64,000 nt of DNA from Rhizophagus clarus (GCA_015698045.1 BLAL01000006.1:1240001-1304000); one strand, 5' to 3'; positions 34,945 to 46,849 are shown, counted from the first letter of the stretch. Numbers and translations: made by a program. Notes: generated from the sequence alone by a model not told the origin.

Positions 34945-36903
34945 CTAAAGAAAATTATTAAATAGGTTATATTAGAGAAAGAAAAAAATAAACATAAAAT
35001 TATTTTTTTTATTAAATGATTAGTTAATCATTTTTGTTATTTTTTTCATTAAAATGTCAAAATGATTAACAATCAAGAAAATTATTTTCTTAATCAAAAT
35101 AATTAAGAAAAAATTGTTTTTTCTAAAGTCATTTTTTTTAAACAAAATAATTTAATTAAGAAAAACAATTGTTTTTTTATTATTGAAAAAATGGTAAAAA
35201 TGATAAACAATAGAGTATTTTTTTTTTTAAAAAAAAAAGAAAAATAATTTTTTCGTTATTCAGTTTAAAAATTGTTTAAGAAATAGTTTATTTTATTTTG
35301 ATTTTCCAGTTTAAAAAAAAAAACAAATAATTTTTTAATGAATTTATTAGTATTCGGTTAAAAAAACTGTTAAAAATAAATTATTAATCATTTGGTTTAA
35401 TAAACAAATTTTTTTAATTATTTGGTTTAATGATTGTTAAATCAAGCATTAGGTAGTTTTAAAAACCACAAAAAAATTCATTTTTTTTTGATTATAGAAA
35501 AAAAATCATTTTTCTTAATCAAATAATTAAAGAAAAAAATTGTTTTTTTTTATTTTTCCAATTAAACAACTAAAAAAAAATCATTTTTCTTAATCAAATA
35601 ATTAAAGAAAAAAATTGTTTTTTTTTTATTTTTCCAATTAAACAACTAAAAAAAAATCATTTTTTTTTAAGTGAAATGATTAAAAAAAATCACTTTTCGA
35701 TTAAAATAATTGAAAACAATTTGAAAAAAATAGTTAAAACTATTTTAAAAAATATGCCATTTTTAAGAAAATAATTAAAAAAATAGAGCATTTTTTTTTT
35801 TAAAAAAAAAAAAAGAACAATTTTTCGTTATTTAACTTAAAATCATTAAGAAAAATAGCCTACTTTTAATAATTTATTTCTTAATAAACCAGAAATTTGG
35901 TTTAATAAATAAATTGTTTACTTATTGATTTAATAAACCGTTAAATTAAGTATTAAGTAGTTAAAAAATCTCTAAAAAAATTAATTTTATTCAATTTATT
36001 TACTTAAAATTTTTAGTTCATAAACCGTTATTATTACTGAATCATTCAACTTAACAGCACAAAATTATAATTTTAAGTTATTTAGTTTAATAAAATCAAA
36101 AAAAATTTTTTTTTAACTATCTGGTTTAATTGATCACTAAAAAATAAATTATTTTTTTTAATTATCCAATTATAAGCTAATAATTTAATTATCCAGTTTA
36201 AATAAATCATTAAAAAAAAAATAAAATTGATTTTTTGATTTATACAGTTTAATAAACTGTTAAAAAAAATTAAATAAACTTAACTATTCGATTTAATAAA
36301 TCATAAAGAAAAGGTAAAAAAAATTAAAGTATTCAATTTAAAACCACTAAAAATTATTTTTTTTTAAAAAAAAATAAATTATTTAATCTGGGAAAAAAAA
36401 GAATTATTAACCGGTTAAAAATTAATCCATTAAAAAAAATGAATTATTAACCTGTTAAAAAAAATATTAATTCGTTAAAAATAAGCATTATTAATCCATT
36501 AGAAAAATAAATTAATTATGTCAGTCTAATAGAATAAATCAATAAAAAAAATTAATATTTTTTAATTATCCAGTTTAATAAATAAACTGCTAAAGCATTT
36601 GTTACATTATTAATTTTTATCAAGTAAATAATTAAAACAAATTAATTTAAGTAATTTTAATAAAAAAAACGTAATCATTTAGCAAAAAAACAATGTTAGT
36701 CACTTTTTATTAATCTTTTTTTGACAAAAATGATATAAATACTTTTATATTAAAGTAAAAATGATATTAATACTTTTCTATTGATAGTTTAATAAAAATA
36801 ATTTTATTAATCATTTTTGTTATTTACTTTTAATAAAAATGATATTAGTTTTATTTTAATCTTTTTAATAAAATAATTTAACATTTTTTTTTTTATTAAT
36901 TAT
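34945..36903. repeat. Degenerate TTAATAAACCGTTAAAAA low-complexity region
   Basis: About 2 kb of T/A runs punctuated by TTTAATAAACCGTTAAA and TTATTAATC words; similar DNA is at 34010-34320. A near-perfect ~70-bp tandem duplication around 35510-35660 contains AATCATTTTTCTTAATCAAA. No gene is visible. Confidence 0.6.
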
Positions 36904-38651
36904 CGACATTGCTCAACACCACAATCATGTGATTTATAAAAAAAATTTTATTGGCTAATTTATGATTTTATTTATACATAATTTTATAAAAAATCGAATG
37001 CACTGCAATATATAAGAAAGAACGGGAAAATACAATAAAATAGGATAATAAAGAAGACAAAGGAAGAATAAAAGAGAAAGGAAAGATACATGAAAATGGA
37101 CAAAGGAAATGAAGTAGGAACAAGAGAAACGAAAAAAGAATAAGAATGAATGAAAAAAGCAAAAGGGAATTAAAAGGAATAAAAAAACAATGGGTAATTG
37201 AAAGAAATGAATGGCAAATGAAAAGAAAAAAGGAGCAAAGGAGGAATAAATCAACAAAGGAACAAAAAAGTAACAAAAGAAGCCAAAGATCAATGAAAGA
37301 AACCAAATATCATGGAAAAAAACAAAGATCATGGAAAAGAAGCCAAAGATCATTGAAGGAGACAAGGATCAAATCAACAAAAGAAACAAGAAAACGATTA
37401 ATGAAAGAGATAAGGATCAATGAAAAAAACAAGAATTAACAAAAGAAACAAGAATTAACAAAAGAAACAAGAATTAACAAAAGAAACAAGAATTAACAAA
37501 CGAAACAAGAATTAACAAAAGAAACAAGAATTAACAAAAGAAACAAGAATTAACAAAAGAAACAAGAATTAACAAAAGAAACAAGAATTAACAAAAGAAA
37601 CAAGAATTAACAAACGAAACAAGAATTAACAAAAGAAACAAGAATTAACAAAAGAAACAAGAATTAACAAAAGAAACAAGAATTAACAAAAGAAACAAGA
37701 ATTAACAAAAGAAACAAGAATTAACAAAAGAAACAAGAATTAACAAAAGAAACAAGAATTAACAAAAGAAACAAGAATTAACAAAAGAAACAAGAATTAA
37801 CAAAAGAAACAAGAATTAACAAAAGAAACAAGAATTAACAAAAGAAACAAGAATTAACAAAAGAAACAAGAATTAACAAAAGAAACAAGAATTAACAAAA
37901 GAAACAAGAATTAACAAAAAAATAAAATCAACAAAACCAACAAAAAGGATAAAGGCAAAGTAAGAAAAATAACGGGAAAAAATGAAAGATACTGAAACAC
38001 CCACCCATAAAATATAAAAAGAAAACAGTTAATATCATCTTAAAAGAAAATAAAATAATAAGAGAAAGAGACGAAGTAGACTCACTTGAATCTAAAAAAG
38101 AGATAAAAAGATTAGTAAAAGAACAAAAGAACAAACAAAAAGAAGAAAAGAAAGTAAAACTCACTTCGATTTCTGTCAAAATGGAATTAAAAACAGACGT
38201 ATCTAAAAAAAAGCACAAGCAAGTTAATAAAGAATAAGAAAAAGGAAATAAATGCAGAAAAAAGCTTACCTATTACCGGTACTTTGAAATCAGAATCTAC
38301 TGTTTAATAAACAAAAAGAAAAAAAATTGAAATGTTAGGAACGTGTTGTTAAAGTCAATTTAAAAAAAAATGATCTTTTCCTTACTGAATCCTCACACGT
38401 CTGAAGATCCAGCTACCTAAAAAAGAAAACTGAAATGTAAGTAGAACATTTGATAAAAGAAAAAAAATTAATAAAAAAAACTTTTCGTAATCCCTACCAA
38501 AATTCTACATGTCTAAAGCCGCACCTAAAAAATTAACAAGAAAAATAATTAAAATAAATCGCATCTATCTAAATAAATAAACTGATTAGGTGTGTAACAT
38601 ATAAACATGTGATGTGGTGTTTAACACCATTGGTGCATTTTATAGTTTTTG
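36904..38651. mobile_element. Candidate 1.75-kb non-autonomous element with purine-rich core
   Basis: TTAATTAT occurs directly outside both proposed ends (36896-36903, 38652-38659). CAACACCACAATCATGTG near the left end resembles the reverse complement of the right end (AAACACCACATCACATG), though offset from the exact boundary. The layout parallels 8912-10723: a CATGTGAT...TTGGCTAATTT subterminal block, a purine-rich minisatellite and then small exon-like islands on the minus strand. No transposase is seen. Confidence 0.45.
37430..37918. repeat. 19-bp minisatellite, about 25 copies
   Basis: Unit GAAACAAGAATTAACAAAA, almost perfectly conserved; two units carry ACGAAAC in place of AAGAAAC. Degenerate GAAACAAGGATCAA-like units precede it from about 37260. 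Confidence 0.95.
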
Positions 38652-38680
38652 TTAATTATTTTTACATCCAATAAATCCAA

Positions 38681-38757
38681 TAAACGAGTACTAGGTACGG
38701 CATATATACTCATATATCATAGGGGGACGAAGTCCCCTAAATAAGCGCATATTCTAG
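38681..38757 (+). repeat. Dispersed repeat, copy 2, with a GC hairpin
   Basis: Matches 34361-34437. At 38723-38737 it has GGGGAC-GAA-GTCCCC, a perfect six-base-pair hairpin with a three-base loop. Confidence 0.7.
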
Positions 38758-39229
38758 TTTCATAGAAAAAAAAAAAGAAAATGTTCAGAGCTAAAAATTT
38801 TGCGTGATTTGCTGATCTCTAAATTTTCACTTTTTTTATAAAAAGAAATAAATGACAAACACATGTTTAATAAGATTCAGATAACCCCTAGATGTTATGT
38901 AAAAAACATATAAAAATACCCTATGTATGTGATTGAAATAAAGAACAAAAACTACTTTTAAAAAACTAGTAGGTAGCGAAAAATTTTGCGCGCTCACCAT
39001 AAAATATTCCAAAATTTTTTTCAACCTTACTATCTCTATCATCCTTTCCGCTAGCAATCCACATATCTAAAGGAAAAGCTCTTGAATATTTATAACAAAG
39101 TAGTATTTGTCTTTCCCTGTTCTAATAAAATTTCATCTATTTTATCAATATAAATAATGCTTAGCATATCATGTACAGGTTTTTTAACTTTGGTCAGTAG
39201 TCAAGACTGTAAGGGGTTGGTACTTGACC
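38758..39229. other. AT-rich DNA, no gene seen
   Basis: An open frame at 38836-39057 (minus) has no coding support. Confidence 0.35.
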
Positions 39230-39640
39230 TTAATACAATTTTGTTTATTTTTATTTTTTATTTTTTTTTTTTTATATTTTTTTGGGGCGAAATGTTGTTT
39301 TTCGAAAGTGTAGTTTAGGTGTGGATATTCCCCTGTCAACGAATGGAACAGGTGGATGAAGAGTTCTTCTTCTAAAGGCCAGGGAATAAATTAGTACGAA
39401 TACCTCATTCCCTATCCCCTTATCCAGTGCTATTTATTCGCATGTCGGGCGTTGTGTTATAAAGGCTGCGTCTTTGGTCAATTGCGTACTTTTTTGGTTT
39501 CATAGCTAGCTTTTGTTTTTGTATTATTTTAGTTGATTACTTGATTATACAATTTAATAAAAGTGGCACGTTTAGTAGCCTTTTGCCAAATAAAAAAAAA
39601 AAAAATAAAAAAATAAAAAAAAGAGTTGGACCCAAATTTA
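39230..39640 (+). mobile_element. Candidate retroposed fragment with A-rich tail
   Basis: A ~300-bp island of higher G+C (39285-39590; GATATTCCCCTGTCAACG, CGCATGTCGGGCGTTGTG) is followed by an A-tail with TAAAAAA interruptions (39590-39624) and preceded by a T-rich run. It may be a SINE or a LINE 3' end. No pol III boxes or target duplication could be defined. Confidence 0.35.
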
Positions 39641-41389
39641 GATAGATAGATAAATAGGTTAAGTGTAATGTTAAAAATTGGCTTATAGTGAGGTAATTTA
39701 CTTTTCTAATGCATATGCTATTGTAATATGTTCTCTTACATAAATATCAATAAAATTTTATGCATTTACCAATAAAAAAAATATTTATCATAATATACTA
39801 CAGAAATTAAGTTTTACAAGATTTTAATTTACTGTCCATAATAATAATTATGTATTTTGCTTTTTTTTATTAATTCTATTACTAGTATATTGTACATTTT
39901 GTGAATAATAAATTTTATTTTCTGAAAGAAATCGGCAATTTCTAATTATAAAGAATTGATCATCATTCTTGATGATCATGATCTCTGGAGTAATTCAATG
40001 AAATGGAATCTATGTTGTGGTAAAAGTAATTCTTATAAAAATTTCTTTTAAATAAGAAACTTTAAAGGTATGAAAATTTAAAAACGTTCAAAAGATTTTG
40101 AATCTCGAGCCTAAAACTGCTTTTAACCATAAAACCTTTTTGAGCCTCATGAGCTGACACCATGAAATTATGACGATCACTGACCAATTGCTTAAAAGCC
40201 AAATTTAATTTTTGCGTATTTTTCCCGTATCTTCGCCTTAAATGTATATTATTCTTTTTTATTATAGTTTATTTATTCTATTCTATTCCTTATTTTTATT
40301 GTGTTGTGAAAATAAAAACGCGTTTTTTACGTATGAAATATAAAATTTATTCGCGATCTTTGGAGTATTAAAGTGAACATCAAGTTTTGAGGAAGGCTTT
40401 TCTATTTAATACATTATAAAAATTATCTTTTTATTACAATTATTAAATTATATAAATAATATAAAGATTTATTGTCAGATTTTTCAATAAAAATAATTTA
40501 TTAGGCTTATTTTAATAAATAAAAAAAAAATACACAGTAAATTTTATAAAGTGAAAAGAATCATAAAAAATATTTTAACTGTTAAATTTTAATAAACGTT
40601 TTTTGAATTTTTTTTTTTATTAAGAACAAGCATTTTAAAGATAAATATTCTCTTTATTTTATTTATTTATTTATTTTTTCTTCCAAATCAACTACAACCG
40701 CAAAAATTTTCTAAGATAAATGTTGTACAAAATAAATCTGACCAATAAAATTCATCGAGTCACGTTACCGAAATTTTTTTGGTGGTGTTCTTGAGAAATT
40801 TGGGGGGGCTGCTGTACGAGCCATTTTCAGTATAAACTGCGCCACAATCCTATAACTAAACTTGGAATTCTGTCATTACACCAAGATTCTCGATAATTGT
40901 GATAGTTGCCACCCGTAAATAAAAATGTTAAAAGTGTTAAAAAAAATTATATAAATAATATATTTCCTTATCAAAAATAAAAATTAAATTAATTTTATTC
41001 ATAAATAGACTTGTTTACATAATCATTTAATAATATTCACTAAATATTCATTTTTTCCGCGACAAAAGTTCTTAAATGTAAAAAAAAAAAAAAAATTAAG
41101 TAAATTTTACATATCTATGATGATAGCTTTATAATTCTTAAAGAGAGAATTTTTTCATTAAATTGAAAGAAATTATGCTACGATCAACAATTTTATCACA
41201 AATATACAAAAGAGCGAGACACTATCATTTTCTTTCTCAGTTGTAATATGTTAAGAATGAATCAATTTATAGTTATTTTTCTAAATATGAATCAATATGA
41301 ATTGTAAGCCAATTTAAAAATAATATAAAATAAAGTTTATTTATTGAAAATTTATAAAGTTAAAATAGAAAATCCAAAAAAAAAAATGT
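39641..41389. other. AT-rich intergenic DNA
   Basis: No gene-like frame. 40755-40900 has a slightly G+C-richer stretch (ATTTGGGGGGGCTGCTGTAC) of unknown nature. Confidence 0.4.
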
Positions 41390-41432
41390 AACAAGGCCAA
41401 AAACCCCCGGGGATAAAAAAGCCTCGCTCTAA
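41390..41432 (-). promoter_or_regulatory. Conserved 3'UTR motif with CCCCGGGGG hairpin, copy 1
   Basis: On the minus strand, about 110-150 nt after the stop codon at 41542, it reads AGGCTTTTTTATCCCCGGGG and then GTTTTTGGCCTTG. A near-identical motif in sense orientation follows the gene at 44308-44652. It is probably a 3'-end or mRNA-stability element, or a transposon-derived 3' end. Confidence 0.5.
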
Positions 41433-41541
41433 AAAGAACAAATACATAAACGAAATAAAGAGTAAAGAGAAAATATGTGATAATATTTAAAGAATAATAT
41501 CTTTTATAAATATAATAATAATAAAGAAACAATTTGCTAGT

Positions 41542-42258
41542 TTACTTAAGAGATTGATAACCCTGATACTCGATTTCCATACTTTCACCATATTGTGTTT
41601 CTTGCTGAGAATACGAATAATAGTTATTATATTCAGGATAATACATTGCTTTAATTGCCTCAAGTTTTTCCTTGCCTTTTTCCCAATCTCCTTTAAATCC
41701 TGGAATGTCCAATTCATCAAATTTTTTATTTTCAAGCAATTTCGACCGTTTTTTATTAGTATGATCAAACTTTTGAATAGAACTAAATAAACTAATCATA
41801 CTTTCTGGTTTCGGTTCTGGTTTGTCCCTAAGAAATATATCTGTATCTTTAATTATCTTTTGACCGTCACCAACTAATGCTTTATCGATATCGATTAGAA
41901 GGTGAGCTAAGTCTCTCGGACAGTTAGTGACATTGATGATTGCATGATCAATCCAGCTGTAAAATTCCTTATGTATATAATCTCGGACAATGGGAGAAGG
42001 TGTTTTACCCATCATTCCTGTTAGAATTAATGATTGAGTCAGAGTCGCATCTTTATAATCCCAGGCAACTCCATTTTCATTTGGAAGTCCTTTATTATGG
42101 ATTTGCCTTCTATTACGAAAATTAGGATACCAGTTACTTTTCTCAATGAACACTTCAAGAGATTCTAATGTAAGACTCAAACTATCATGCACTAATTGTT
42201 TTTCGTGGGCTGTTGAATAGATGACATCTTGTACTTGATCGGTTCCGTGACGACCCAT
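41542..42258 (-). CDS. Hypothetical 238-residue intronless protein
   Basis: The frame starts MGRHGTDQVQDVIYSTAHEK and is open for 238 codons. The N-terminal half looks alpha-helical (LVHDSLSLTLESLEVFIEKS), the middle has LAHLLIDIDKALVGDGQ and the C-terminus is charged then Tyr/Gln-rich (YYPEYNNYYSYSQQE), probably disordered. There is no signal peptide or membrane helix. Family not recognised. A TATATAAA-like word lies about 160 bp upstream (near 42420), and AATAAA signals follow the 3'UTR motif. Codon use matches neighbouring genes, so it is likely a real, lineage-restricted gene. Confidence 0.75.
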   Translation of the reverse strand: MGRHGTDQVQDVIYSTAHEKQLVHDSLSLTLESLEVFIEKSNWYPNFRNRRQIHNKGLPNENGVAWDYKDATLTQSLILTGMMGKTPSPIVRDYIHKEFYSWIDHAIINVTNCPRDLAHLLIDIDKALVGDGQKIIKDTDIFLRDKPEPKPESMISLFSSIQKFDHTNKKRSKLLENKKFDELDIPGFKGDWEKGKEKLEAIKAMYYPEYNNYYSYSQQETQYGESMEIEYQGYQSLK

Positions 42259-42749
42259 CTTTTATCTTCTTTATTATTGCGCTATTATTTGTATAATAAG
42301 AGATTAATCACATCGTTTTAATTGAAATATGCTCAATAAATTTAATGAATTTTGCAACTTACTTTAACTTTTGTCAAGCAAGAAATGCTTGAAAAATAAA
42401 ATGAATAAAAATTACATAGTTTATATATAAGAATTTTAGAAAATAATATGATATTGATAAAGCACATGATGTTAAAGAATTTTAATGAATTTATCTATAT
42501 ACAGTATGTATTTTCTTATAGTCAAAAAAATCAAACATTACCAATAATCGTTTAGTTCAAAACGAATGAGGTCTTTTATACCATATTTGTCAAGTAAATC
42601 AACAATATAATTTTTTACTTTTTTGATTATGAGATACGATTCCATAGAAGTGATTTTATCAATCTTGATTATATCGCACTTTTATCTGTTAACCATTCAA
42701 GAATAAATATGGAAAAAAAATGAAAGAAACAAATTATGAAAAATTAATT
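42259..42749. other. Upstream DNA of the 238-residue gene
   Basis: AT-rich; the putative TATA word near 42420 is the only signal noted. Confidence 0.35.
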
Positions 42750-43440
42750 CATTTATATCTATATATGGATGATAATGAAATATTCAATTCATTTAATTAT
42801 ATAAAAAAAATGGAATGATAAATGGATAAATGACAAACAATTCAAAAATCAATATTGAAAGTCAATCAAAAGTTTTATATCTTATCTATATAGATGATGA
42901 TGGCATTTCCTATTTATTTAATTATATGGAAAAAATGAAATGATAAAATGGTAAACAATTCAAAAATCAATATCAGATATAGAAAAAATGGAAAGAAAAT
43001 CAGAAAACTTTATATCTTAATTAACTATGTAGATGATGATAATATTTCTTATTCATTTAATTATTTGGAAAATGGAATTATAAAATGGTAACAATTCAAA
43101 AATCAATATGGAAAAAATGGAAAGACAATCAAAAATTTTATATCTTATCTATGTAGATGATGATAATACTTCCTATTTATTTAATTATATGGAAAAGATA
43201 AAATGATAGAATGGTAAACAATTCAAAAATTAATATCAGATATAGAAAAAATGGAAAAAATGGAAAGACAATCAAAATTTTATATTTTATCTATGTAGAC
43301 GATGATGGCTTTCCTATTCATTTGATTATATGGAAAAATGGAATGATAAAATGGTAAACGATTCAAAAATTAATATGGAGAAAACGAGAAAGAAAAATCA
43401 AAAATTATCCATTCATCTAAATTAATGCATTTAATTTTAT
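42750..43440. repeat. Five-copy tandem repeat, ~125-142 bp units
   Basis: Each unit runs TATGTAGATGATGATAATA, a TTCCTATTTATTTAATTATA block, ATGGAATGATAAAATGGTAA, CAATTCAAAAATCAATAT and AATGGAAAGACAATCAAAA. Units start near 42758, 42886, 43025, 43149 and 43290. Related single copies lie at about 22500-22740 and 43940-44100. Confidence 0.85.
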
Positions 43441-44235
43441 ATGGGTTAAGCCACTCAAAATTGATAAGGAGAAAATGGAAAGGATAAAAGTATCCATTTA
43501 TATTTATACAGTATATGGCAAGGGCATCAAATCCAAACTACCCTAACGACTTCCAGAAAATTATTCAAACTCGGTCGACATTATACACTAACACGTGAAC
43601 GATGAGTTTTTCCGGCTCCCGGCGGGTGCTGTCGGATTAATATCCAAATCCGTTTCAATCGCATGATCTTTAACTAACATTACGATTCTATATGCCATGA
43701 TTAAGATTTTAAGCGTAATAAAATTATACGTAGAAAAAATGGGATTTTTACTATTCAAGGACCAGAACGTGCAAAAAACGAAAAAAATAGAAACTTAACA
43801 GGGTTAAAACAATCAATTTTTATCTATATATGGATAACATTTTATAAATAATAAACAATGAAACGTGATGGAGTGAGGGACAAATAAAAATATATCACGT
43901 GATCAAATAAATTTCATAGAATGTCTACATGTCACGTGATCAAATTTTTTGGCGTAAAATTATATATAGAAAGAATGGAATGATTCAAATTAAAAACAAA
44001 TGTGCAAAAAAAATGATAATGGAAAAAATGGAATAGCAATTTAAGAATAAATGAGCAAAAAAAAAATAATTGGAAATTTAGTGAAGTCAAAGAAATCAAT
44101 TTAAACAGAAAAAGGATGACCAAAAATTACAAGTAAATAAGGTAATTTATCCCTGAATTACCTATTTATCAATCTATCAAATTTCAAATAGTCTTGGCAT
44201 TAAATTTATGTAAATATCAATAACGAACTAATTTT
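43441..44235. other. Diverged copies of the same repeat, AT-rich
   Basis: Scattered AAAAAATGGAATGATTCAAA-type words. CACGTGATCAAAT occurs at about 43898 and 43932. A G+C-richer patch (TTTCCGGCTCCCGGCGGG, about 43610) is unexplained. No gene is supported. Confidence 0.35.
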
Positions 44236-44242
44236 TATATAA
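44236..44242 (+). promoter_or_regulatory. TATA box of the gene at 44308
   Basis: TATATAA, 66 bp upstream of the ATG at 44308. Confidence 0.5.
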
Positions 44243-44307
44243 GGACTAAAATTTCACAGAATTTTGTATGCATAGACCAATTATTGCATAATTATAATCT
44301 TATCAAA

Positions 44308-44652
44308 ATGGTTCAATGGATTGAATTATATATGTCCTGTCCTGTATCGTCTACGGGATGCTCAAAATCGCAAGATCCTGGTTATTGGTATCACAGCGGC
44401 GGTTGTGGTGGTTCTATGGAAATCTCGACTGACGTTTATATGAGATGTAAAAAATGTTATACTAGTGGTCATTGGAAAGGGTGGAGTTTTTCTTGTTCAA
44501 GACACCCATTACAATATGAAAAAGCTGATGATAGAGATTTTTTACAGAATCTAGGCTTTGTGACTAATCTTTATGCCACAGATAGTGAAAAGAAAAATAT
44601 ATTGAAACTGATCATAAGAAAAATATTAGAAGAGATGGATTTAACATATTAA
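44308..44652 (+). CDS. Small Cys-rich, probably zinc-binding protein
   Basis: The ATG at 44308 (MVQWIELYMSCPV) is preferred over the upstream TTG because it follows the TATA box at usual spacing. The 114-residue product has CPVSSTGC, then YWYHSGGCGGSMEIS, MRCKKCYTSGHWKGWSFSCS and RHP: two pairs of Cys plus CKKC and C-x2-H, a likely zinc ribbon. A helical C-terminus follows (NILKLIIRKILEEMD). The W-H-GGC-GG...RCKKC pattern resembles a lineage-expanded family of short Rhizophagus proteins, from memory and not checked. Function unknown; nucleic-acid or protein binding is possible. Confidence 0.75.
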   Translation: MVQWIELYMSCPVSSTGCSKSQDPGYWYHSGGCGGSMEISTDVYMRCKKCYTSGHWKGWSFSCSRHPLQYEKADDRDFLQNLGFVTNLYATDSEKKNILKLIIRKILEEMDLTY

Positions 44653-44814
44653 GGGAAAATGTAAGTTATAGTAATCTATTGCACTATTTCAATAGCAGTC
44701 AAAACTACTTATTCTTGCCTAATTATTCGTTTTTATGTGCATATTTATCCATTTTTATTTAGATATTATTATTATTTACCATTTGTTAACAAGTTTTTAG
44801 TACTTTATCATTTT

Positions 44815-44862
44815 ACAAGGCTTTTTTTATCCCTGGGGGTTTTTTGTCTTGCAATGTGTTTT
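44815..44862 (+). promoter_or_regulatory. Conserved 3'UTR motif, copy 2
   Basis: About 163 nt after the stop at 44652: AAGGCTTTTTTTATCCCTGG, GGGTTTTTTGTCTTG. Matches 41390-41432 (minus) in the same position relative to its gene. Confidence 0.5.
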
Positions 44863-45877
44863 AGATTTTTGTATATGATTATATACATGTGTTACGTTAT
44901 TTGATTTATTTATTTATTTTATTTTTTTAAAATAAAAGTTTTATTGTTTTATTGATTTTGATATTATGTAAACTTATACTGTATATCCACTTTGTCGTGT
45001 TTTAATTAACATATTGTACGTTGTATCATCGTATTTTATACAGTATATATACTATACCATCCAAGACAAAATATGTTTTTGTATATGATAAATAAAGTGA
45101 GTCTTGAAAAAAATCTTGATTTTTTTCAGAAAATTAAAAAGTTTTTGCTTTATTTGGTATTTTTTTCAATTACACCTTCAATACTCTCTCGGTAAAATAA
45201 CATAAAACGATCGGTGCATCAGCTGATAACTAATAACGTACTATACATAATAAATAATATATAATTAAATTTTAAATAACCGGATCAAATTACCGACAAT
45301 CATTTTACTTTACCGACAGGTCCATTTTACCGACACTTATCTTTTAACTTTTATTTATTAAAGAATTTATTATATAATTTAACAAATAAGTAATAAAATT
45401 TACATTATTAATGACTAATATCATTTACTTGCTTGTATGTTTAATAAATGTATAACATACTTAAATTTCAGATATTATGTATAAGCATATATAAAATATT
45501 ATGATATTAACACTATATTGACACAAAGTAAAAAGAAATATTGTTTTATAAACAGGTTACTCCGTTTCAAGAATCGCACAGTACCATCATAGAAAGAAAT
45601 GTGCTTCACTGCTACATTCATGATACTTTGCATTAGTCAGAGGCTGCTCAACGAGCACACTGACATTGAACTAATAAATTTTTACATTATATTTATTGAA
45701 CTTCGAATATATTATTTTATAACATCTTCGTATTTAGAAATTAATTCTATTTATCACTGTTGATTTAACAAGTATATTATGAATAGTTTATTGGTTGAGA
45801 GAATAATTGTACAAGAAGAATAATTATCCGCGTCACTAGTAAATTGCAATTCTAAATGCTTGTCCCATAGTCAAGGA
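44863..45877. other. 3' region and AT-rich intergenic DNA
   Basis: An AATAAA-type signal lies at about 44930. TTACCGACA words repeat at 45290-45345. No gene is visible. Confidence 0.35.
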
Positions 45878-46231
45878 TAGGGATGGCAAGGTCGGTCATA
45901 ACCGGTTAAGGGCCTTTGACCGACCGACCGTTTTGGCTGACCGTTTTCCTGACCGTTTAACCGACCGTTTCACCGATCACTTTTTTCTTTTTAACGAATT
46001 TAATCAAGACAAAACGTTAAAAAGTGTTTTTATTAGCGAATTTAATCAAAAAAAAAAACGTTATTTAACTCTTTTATTGATTAAATTCGTTAAAAGAAAT
46101 GTCAAGTGGATAAGGTTGGCTAAACGGTCACGGTTTTAACCGGTCATGACCGGTTATAACCGTGACTGATATCGGTCGGTCAAAGTCTTCTGACCGACCG
46201 TTTAACCGACCGTTAACCGACGACATCCCTA
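45878..46231. mobile_element. hAT-type MITE, 354 bp
   Basis: It starts TAGGGATG and ends CATCCCTA, flanked by a perfect 8-bp duplication GTCAAGGA (45870-45877 and 46232-46239). The subterminal DNA is rich in ACCGGT, GACCG and CGGTC palindromic words (AACCGGTCATGACCGGTT near 46138). It is a longer member of the family seen at 15753. The small plus-strand frame at 45933-46139 has no transposase similarity. Confidence 0.85.
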
Positions 46232-46239
46232 GTCAAGGA

Positions 46240-46849
46240 TTCCTATGTTATTACTTTTTGTATATGATATTATAAGGCCGTGACCTTGTGTCACAGTTGT
46301 TCGATAATGCACAGTATCTCAACTTAAATCTGTGCATTGATCTAATTAGTCTGTATACCAAGAAATCATCAACTAGTAAGTAGTAATAGTGTAATTCATT
46401 TCAAGTTGTGAAGACAAAAAATGATGTTATTATTTTCCTGATGCGATACATAATCTTATAACAACAATTAACTGTAAAACTATTTCTATGTGCTCTATGT
46501 AAATTATATATCTTGCGTTAGAATAAGAGTAACTGCTCGGCTTGTATATCTGATAACATATTCTTTGCAATAGAAATAAATGAAGATAATTATTCGGTTA
46601 ATAGAGTCCATATCTTCTGATACAAGTGTATTACTTTTTCTAACGGGATTAATTTCTCTGGATATGATTTAGCTATATTCTGCAAGTAATGTACAGTATG
46701 TAATGAGTTTTTGTTACGATAATAAATTGCTAGGTGATTGTTTATCTTATAGGCATACTTACATGATTTTAACAGGACCGGGTGAATTAAATCTTTTGTT
46801 CCTTGTACATTAAAAGAATATTTATCTGTTGCTGATATCTGTGGTCGAA
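46240..46849. other. AT-rich DNA, possibly further decayed coding sequence
   Basis: A TGTGACCTTGTGTCAC word at about 46271 is shared with 4418. Nothing else is recognisable. Confidence 0.3.

Noticed and set aside
36955..38218. Frames within the purine-rich element on both strands
   Set aside because: Low-complexity composition (KETR-type or FSLF-type) tracks the minisatellite.
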